Program-made: the position numbers and the translations under genes
NCBI RefSeq assembly: GCF_028747205.1
Contig: NZ_CP112880.1
Location: 1,736,001-1,800,000 of the forward strand
Length of the DNA stretch: 64,000 nucleotides
Reading direction: 5' to 3'
DNA from: Streptomyces sp. CA-278952
GTDB taxonomy: Bacteria; Actinomycetota; Actinomycetes; Streptomycetales; Streptomycetaceae
In this document: one piece after another, positions 60,301 to 64,000 of the stretch
Numbering within the stretch: position 1 is the first letter of the stretch
Layout of the letters: each line of letters begins with the position of its first letter
Notes under the pieces: model-generated
Seen by the model: the letters and a program-made list of their open reading frames with translations, nothing else
Told to the model about the DNA's origin: nothing
The model's database searches: none

Positions 60301-62002
60301 ACCGGAGCTGGCGTCGGCCCGCCGGGCGATCCAGGTCCGGATCGCCGGGGCCGATCACTGGGCGGCGATCGAGGACGCCGGCCGGCTGCGCGACGCCCTG
60401 GGCACCGCGCTCCCGGTCGGCGTTCCCGAGGCGTTCACCGAGCCGGTGAAGGACCCGCTCGGCGACCTCCTCGCCCGCTTCGCGCGGACGCACGGCCCGT
60501 TCACCGCCGCCAGGGCCGCCGAGCGCTTCGGGCTGGGCACCGCCGTAACCGACGGGGCGCTGCAACGGCTGTCTGCCTCCGGCAGGACCGTCCAGGGCGA
60601 GTTCCATCCGGCGGGCATCGGCCAGGAATGGTGCGACGCCACCGTGCTGCGCAGGCTCCGCCGCCGTTCGCTGGCGGCGCTCCGCCAGGAGCTGGAGCCG
60701 GTGCCGCCCGCGGCCCTCGCCTCCTTCCTCCCCCAGTGGCAGCATTTCGGCTCCAACGGTCTGCGGGGCATCGACGGGCTGGCCCGCGCCGTCGAGCAGC
60801 TTCAGGGCGTGCCCGTTCCCGCGTCGGCGCTGGAGAAGCTGATCCTGCCGAGCCGGGTCATGGGCTATTCCCCTGCGATGCTCGACGAGCTGACGACCAC
60901 GGGCGAGGCCGTCTGGGCCGGTGCGGGCGCGCTGCCCGGCAAGGACGGCTGGGTCTCCCTCTACCTCGCCGACAGTGCGCCCCTGCTCCTGCCTCCGCCG
61001 CACCCACTGGAGCTGTCGGCGCTCCACGAGTCCGCGCTCACCACGCTCTCCGGCGGCTACGGCCTCTTCTTCCGGCAGATCGCCGACCAGGTCCGGGCCA
61101 CGACCCACCCGGACTGCACGGACCAGCAGCTGGCCGACGCCCTGTGGGACCTGGCCTGGTCCGGGCGGCTCACCAACGACACCCTGGCCCCGCTGCGCTC
61201 GCTCCTGGGCTCGGGGCGGACGGCGGGCTCCACCGCCCACCGCTCCCGGCGCAGCGTCCCGCGCGGGCGTTACGGCTCGCTCACCGCCGCCGCCCGTCCC
61301 GCGTCGCGCACCGGCCCGCCGACCGTCTCGGGCCGCTGGTCCCTGCTGCCCCCGGTCGAACCGGAACCGACCCACCGCGCCCACGCCCTGGCCCGTACCC
61401 TCCTCGACCGGCACGGCGTGGTGACCCGCGGCGCGGTGCAGGCCGAAGGGGTGGAGGGCGGCTTCTCCGCGACGTACCGCATCCTGGCCGCCTTCGAGGA
61501 CAACGGGCAGGCGCGGCGCGGCTATGTGGTCGAGGGGCTCGGGGCCGCCCAGTTCGCGATGGACGGCGCGGTGGACCGCCTGCGTGCGGCCTCCACGGCC
61601 CGCGACCGTCGCGATCCGGACTCCGCACCCCAGGCTCTGGTGCTGGCCGCGGCCGACCCGGCCAACGCGTACGGCGCCGCCCTGCCGTGGCCCGAGTCCC
61701 CTGACGGCGCCGGACACAAGCCGGGCCGCAAGGCGGGTGCACTGGTCGTCCTCGTCGACGGCGAGCTGACGCTCTACATGGAGCGGGGCGGGAAGACCCT
61801 CCTGGCCTGGCCGTCCGACCCCGAGGCCCCGGCCCTGCGGGCGGCGGCCGAGGCCCTGGCCGCCTCGGCCCGCGCCGGCGCCCTGGGCACGGTGACGGTG
61901 GAGCGGACGAACGGCGTCTCCTCCCTCACCTCGCCGCTGGGCCGGACGCTGGAGACCGCAGGGTTCCTCGCCACTCCGAGAGGCCTGCGCCTGCGCGCCT
62001 GA
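57317..62002 (+). CDS. lhr: Lhr-family ATP-dependent DNA helicase
   Basis: Encodes 1561 residues from ATG at 57317 (GGGGAG just upstream; ATG at 57308 in the same frame is an alternative). Large helicase-related proteins unwind RNA-DNA hybrids in 3'-5' direction and act in DNA repair. The helicase core has VVAPTGSGKTLAAF, ILDEVHAV, LSATVRP, STIVFANSRRLAERL and QRVGRAGHQ in the first 420 residues. A winged helix, the Lhr-specific core and a long C-terminal domain (about residues 880-1561) follow, as in mycobacterial Lhr. The frame is intact along 4.7 kb. It is immediately upstream of nei. Confidence 0.95.
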   Translation: MTGSALDAFSPATRSWFAGAFSAPTAAQEGAWRAIGEGSDVLVVAPTGSGKTLAAFLASLDRLAAEPPPADAKKRCRVLYVSPLKALAVDVERNLRSPLTGIRQESVRLGLPEPEVRVGIRSGDTPPAERRSMVTRPPDILITTPESLFLMLTSSARDALAGVETVILDEVHAVAGTKRGAHLALSLERLDELLARPARRIGLSATVRPVDEVARFLSPQRKVEIVQPRSTKEFDLSVVVPVENLGELGGSPATDGDSGQADKPSIWPHVEERIADLVQSHRSTIVFANSRRLAERLCNRLNEIAYERATGTAFDPDDPAPVLPEAHAPAEIMAQSGTGRGAPALLARAHHGSVSKEQRAQVEEDLKAGRLPAVVATSSLELGIDMGAVDLVIQVESPPSVASGLQRVGRAGHQVGAVSTGVVFPKYRGDLVQAAVVTERMRVGAIEALRIPSNPLDVLAQQLVAMVALDSWQADDLLALVRRAAPFASLPESAFTAVLDMLAGRYPSDAFAELRPRVVWDRVGGTVTGRPGAQRLAVTSGGTIPDRGLFGVFLAGADPKKGGGRVGELDEEMVYESRVGDVFTLGTTSWRIEDITRDRVLVSPAPGVPGRLPFWKGDQLGRPLELGRALGAFLREIGGLSDEDARLRLLAAGLDAWAADNILAYLDEQRRACGHVPDDRTILVERFRDELGDWRVVVHSPFGAQVHAPWALALSARLGERYGMDAQVMHADDGIVLRLPDADMMGLDLLDFDAPGPPDSEHGGSAPGAVAYDSDQPPVAAADVVFDPGEVQQIVTDQVGGSALFAARFRECAARALLLPRRSPGKRTPLWQQRQRASQLLQVASEFGSFPIVLEAVRECLQDVFDVPGLTELMGDLEARRVRLVEVTTQEPSPFARSLLFGYVAQFLYEGDSPLAERRAAALSLDSHLLAELLGQAELRELLDPEVLTELERELQWLTEDRRIKDVEGVADLLRVLGPLTDAELAERGAEPSWAPELASARRAIQVRIAGADHWAAIEDAGRLRDALGTALPVGVPEAFTEPVKDPLGDLLARFARTHGPFTAARAAERFGLGTAVTDGALQRLSASGRTVQGEFHPAGIGQEWCDATVLRRLRRRSLAALRQELEPVPPAALASFLPQWQHFGSNGLRGIDGLARAVEQLQGVPVPASALEKLILPSRVMGYSPAMLDELTTTGEAVWAGAGALPGKDGWVSLYLADSAPLLLPPPHPLELSALHESALTTLSGGYGLFFRQIADQVRATTHPDCTDQQLADALWDLAWSGRLTNDTLAPLRSLLGSGRTAGSTAHRSRRSVPRGRYGSLTAAARPASRTGPPTVSGRWSLLPPVEPEPTHRAHALARTLLDRHGVVTRGAVQAEGVEGGFSATYRILAAFEDNGQARRGYVVEGLGAAQFAMDGAVDRLRAASTARDRRDPDSAPQALVLAAADPANAYGAALPWPESPDGAGHKPGRKAGALVVLVDGELTLYMERGGKTLLAWPSDPEAPALRAAAEALAASARAGALGTVTVERTNGVSSLTSPLGRTLETAGFLATPRGLRLRA

Positions 62003-62203
62003 TCCGAGCCACCGATGACCGAGGTGCCGTCCCCCGATCATCCCGGGCCCGGCATCCCGACGGACAGCACCTCGGCGGAGGCCACCTCGGCGGACGGCAC
62101 CTGCCCCGTCGGCCGACGCCACCGACCCCCGGCCGGACGCCACCCGACCCGACTGCGGGCCGGACCATGGCACGAACGCCAGGGCGCGGCCCATCATGGA
62201 GGC

Positions 62204-63106
62204 ATGCCCGAAGGAGACACCGTCCTCCAGACCGCCACCCGGCTCCACGAAGCGCTGGCCGGGCAGGTGCTGACCCGGTCCGACCTGCGCGTCCCCCGTT
62301 TCGCCACCGCCGACCTCTCCGGCCGGACGGTCCTGGACGTCACCGCCCGCGGCAAGCACCTGCTGACCCGCGTCGAGGGCGGCCTGACCCTGCACAGCCA
62401 CCTCCGGATGGACGGCGCCTGGCGGGTGTACGCCCCGGACGAACGCTGGCGCGGCGGCCCGGGGCACCAGATCCGCGCGATCCTCGCCAACGCGGAGCAC
62501 ACCGCGGTCGGCTACCGGCTACCGGTGCTGGAGCTGCTGCGCACCAGCGAGGAGGACCGGGCCGTGGGCCATCTGGGCCCTGATCTGCTGGGCCCCGACT
62601 GGGATCCCGGCCTGGCCCTGGACCGGCTGCTCGCCGCGCCGGAGCGCCCCCTGGGCGAGGCACTCCTGGACCAGCGCAATCTGGCCGGCATCGGCAACGT
62701 CTACAAGTGCGAGCTGTGCTTCCTGGCCCGCGTCACGCCTTGGCTCCCCGTGGGCGCCCTCCCCGACGGCGCGCTCCTCCGGCTCGTCACGCTCGCCGAG
62801 CGACTGCTGCACGCCAACCGCGAGCGCCCCACCCGCACCACGACGATCACCTCCGAACTCCGCACGCCACCGGGCCCGCCGAGCCTGCCCACCACAGCAC
62901 CCCCACCGAACGCCCCGCCCACCGCACCGACCCCGGCCCCCGCCCGCCCACGCGCCCGGCCACCCGTCCGCGTACAGGAGCGGCTGTACGTCTACGGGCG
63001 GGCCCGTCGCCCCTGTCTGCGCTGCGGAACTCCGATCCGTCTCACCGACCAGGACGACCGCCCCACCTACTGGTGTCCCAGTTGCCAATCAGGACCGACC
63101 CCGTAG
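62204..63106 (+). CDS. nei: Nei/Fpg-family DNA glycosylase
   Basis: Encodes 300 residues from ATG at 62204; GGAGG lies directly in front. It removes oxidised bases and nicks the DNA. The N-terminal PEGDTV supplies the catalytic Pro2-Glu3. HSHLRMDGAW, the H2TH region (LLDQRNLAGIGNVYKCELCF) and a C-terminal zinc finger (CLRCG ... YWCPSCQ) are all present. A Pro/Ala/Thr-rich insertion of about 45 residues separates H2TH from the zinc finger, longer than in mycobacterial Nei2. It probably forms a repair unit with lhr, 201 bp upstream. Confidence 0.94.
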   Translation: MPEGDTVLQTATRLHEALAGQVLTRSDLRVPRFATADLSGRTVLDVTARGKHLLTRVEGGLTLHSHLRMDGAWRVYAPDERWRGGPGHQIRAILANAEHTAVGYRLPVLELLRTSEEDRAVGHLGPDLLGPDWDPGLALDRLLAAPERPLGEALLDQRNLAGIGNVYKCELCFLARVTPWLPVGALPDGALLRLVTLAERLLHANRERPTRTTTITSELRTPPGPPSLPTTAPPPNAPPTAPTPAPARPRARPPVRVQERLYVYGRARRPCLRCGTPIRLTDQDDRPTYWCPSCQSGPTP

Positions 63107-63142
63107 TTGACGATCCGTCAGATGCGGTCGTACGGTCCCGTC

Positions 63143-63907
63143 ATGCTTCTCTCCGCGTACGACCTCACGGGCCGCGCCGCGTTCATCACCGGCGCGGCGA
63201 GCGGGATCGGGCGGGCGAGCGCCCTGCTGCTCGCGGAAGCCGGGGCGACGGTGCACTGTGCGGACCGTGACGGGGCGGGGCTGCGCCGGACGTACGAGCT
63301 GATCGCCGAAGCGGGTGGCAGCGCCCGGACCCACCCTCTCGACGTCACCGACCGCGACCAGGTCCGTGCGGCCGTCGGCGCGGCCGGGCGTCTCGACGTC
63401 CTGGTCGCCTCGGCCGGGATCATGCACACCAGCAGCGTGCTGGAGACGGCGGACGAGGACCTGGACCGCGTGCTGGCCGTCAATTTCCGAGGGGTGCTGT
63501 ACGCCTGCCAGGAGGTGGCCCGCTCCATGACGGCCCGCTCCGCCCCCGGCTCGCTGATCACGATGGCGTCCGGCGCGGTGGACTCCGCGAGCGCGGGCCT
63601 GCTCTGCTACAGCGTCGCGAAGGCCGCCGTGGTGCAGCTCACCAAGACGCTCGCCACGGAGCTGGGGCCTCACGCCATACGGGTGAACGCCGTGGCACCC
63701 GGCTGGATCCGTACGCCCATGACCGACCGGCACGATGCCTCGGGTCAGCAGCGGGCGGAGGCGACGATGGCCCGGATCTCCCCGCTGGGCCGGGTCGGCG
63801 AACCGGAGGACGTCGCCCATACCGTGCTGCACCTGGCCTCGGACGCCTCGGCCTTCATGACCGGTCAGATTCTCCGGCCGAACGGCGGCGTCGCCATGCC
63901 TTGGTAG
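63143..63907 (+). CDS. Short-chain dehydrogenase/reductase
   Basis: Encodes 254 residues from ATG at 63143; ATG at 63122 is in frame, and neither has a good ribosome site. It is a classical SDR. It has cofactor site TGAASGIGRAS, the acidic CADRDG that favours NAD(H), VASAGIMHT, the catalytic Ser (MASGAVDSAS) and Tyr-x3-Lys (CYSVAKAAV), and NAVAPGWIRTPM. ILRPNGGVAMPW ends the protein. Nothing adjacent tells the substrate. The 93 bp after it to the window end show no feature. Confidence 0.92.
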   Translation: MLLSAYDLTGRAAFITGAASGIGRASALLLAEAGATVHCADRDGAGLRRTYELIAEAGGSARTHPLDVTDRDQVRAAVGAAGRLDVLVASAGIMHTSSVLETADEDLDRVLAVNFRGVLYACQEVARSMTARSAPGSLITMASGAVDSASAGLLCYSVAKAAVVQLTKTLATELGPHAIRVNAVAPGWIRTPMTDRHDASGQQRAEATMARISPLGRVGEPEDVAHTVLHLASDASAFMTGQILRPNGGVAMPW

Positions 63908-64000
63908 ACCACCGCCGCGCCAACGAACCCAACGAGCCCGACGGCCGGAGCAGACCCGACCACCCTGACCGCCCCGACGGGCTCACCGCCCCGGCCGACG

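Noticed and set aside
57968..62500. Minus-strand ORF of about 1500 codons across lhr and nei
   Set aside because: It is an antisense shadow; the plus strand carries all Lhr helicase motifs and the Nei start, and the minus-strand translation is low-complexity.

Overview
The window is a high-GC actinobacterial chromosome segment, almost certainly from a Streptomyces. The evidence is the codon use, the frequent GTG starts behind GGAGG-type ribosome binding sites, and a gene set in an order that, from memory, matches the conserved core of the Streptomyces coelicolor chromosome: rnhB, nrdJ-nrdR, lexA, a DinG-type helicase, a siderophore locus, hflX, rshA, dapF, miaA, miaB, gluRK-gluABCD, recX-recA, azlCD, lhr, nei. 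No rRNA, tRNA, integrase, transposase, prophage or CRISPR array was seen. Most of the window is vertically inherited core with short accessory or decayed patches.

Layout. 0-7.6 kb: conserved hypotheticals, RNase HII, a polytopic DUF4153-type membrane protein, an ADP-ribosylglycohydrolase, a histidine phosphatase, a YdbC-type protein and a TerD protein. 7.7-14.8 kb: DNA precursor and repair genes. nrdR-nrdJ lie behind two NrdR boxes 31 bp apart, lexA has its own SOS box and is transcribed divergently, and a DinG-like helicase follows. 14.8-21.0 kb: a four-gene NRPS-independent siderophore operon (aminotransferase, two IucA/IucC synthetases, GNAT acyltransferase). 21.3-23.2 kb: a trypsin-like lipoprotein followed by a wrecked partial copy. 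23.2-30.4 kb: hflX, an M1 peptidase, the (p)ppGpp enzyme rshA, dapF and a small membrane protein.

30.5-34.1 kb is an accessory patch between the dapF neighbourhood and miaA. It holds a glutamine-synthetase-like ligase and an ATP-grasp ligase in tandem, a 5' fragment of ectB, a MazF-like toxin gene without an evident antitoxin, and a Cys-rich small ORF at the left edge. 34.2-39.4 kb: miaA, a small antitoxin-like protein, a dioxygenase-like protein, miaB and an orphan TAXI binding protein. 39.4-45.5 kb: a two-component system (GluRK type) divergent from a complete glutamate-type ABC importer, with a perfect 8+8 bp palindrome between them. 45.7-49.5 kb: an FAD monooxygenase, then a cysteine leader peptide with attenuator-like structures in front of a cysteine dioxygenase-rhodanese pair, then a DUF6197-like protein. 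49.8-57.2 kb: recX-recA, a collapsed SDR pseudogene, an AI-2E family membrane protein, small conserved genes, azlCD and an AraC regulator. 57.3-64 kb: a giant Lhr helicase, a Nei/Fpg glycosylase and an SDR.

The most interesting signals are the cysteine leader peptide attenuator (47.4-47.6 kb), the siderophore operon that lacks the usual decarboxylase and hydroxylase, the orphan two-ligase cassette (30.7-33.1 kb), and the orphan TAXI protein beside a glutamate-sensing locus. Several intergenic regions carry short perfect tandem repeats with units of 7, 8, 13, 15, 17 and 24-25 bp.
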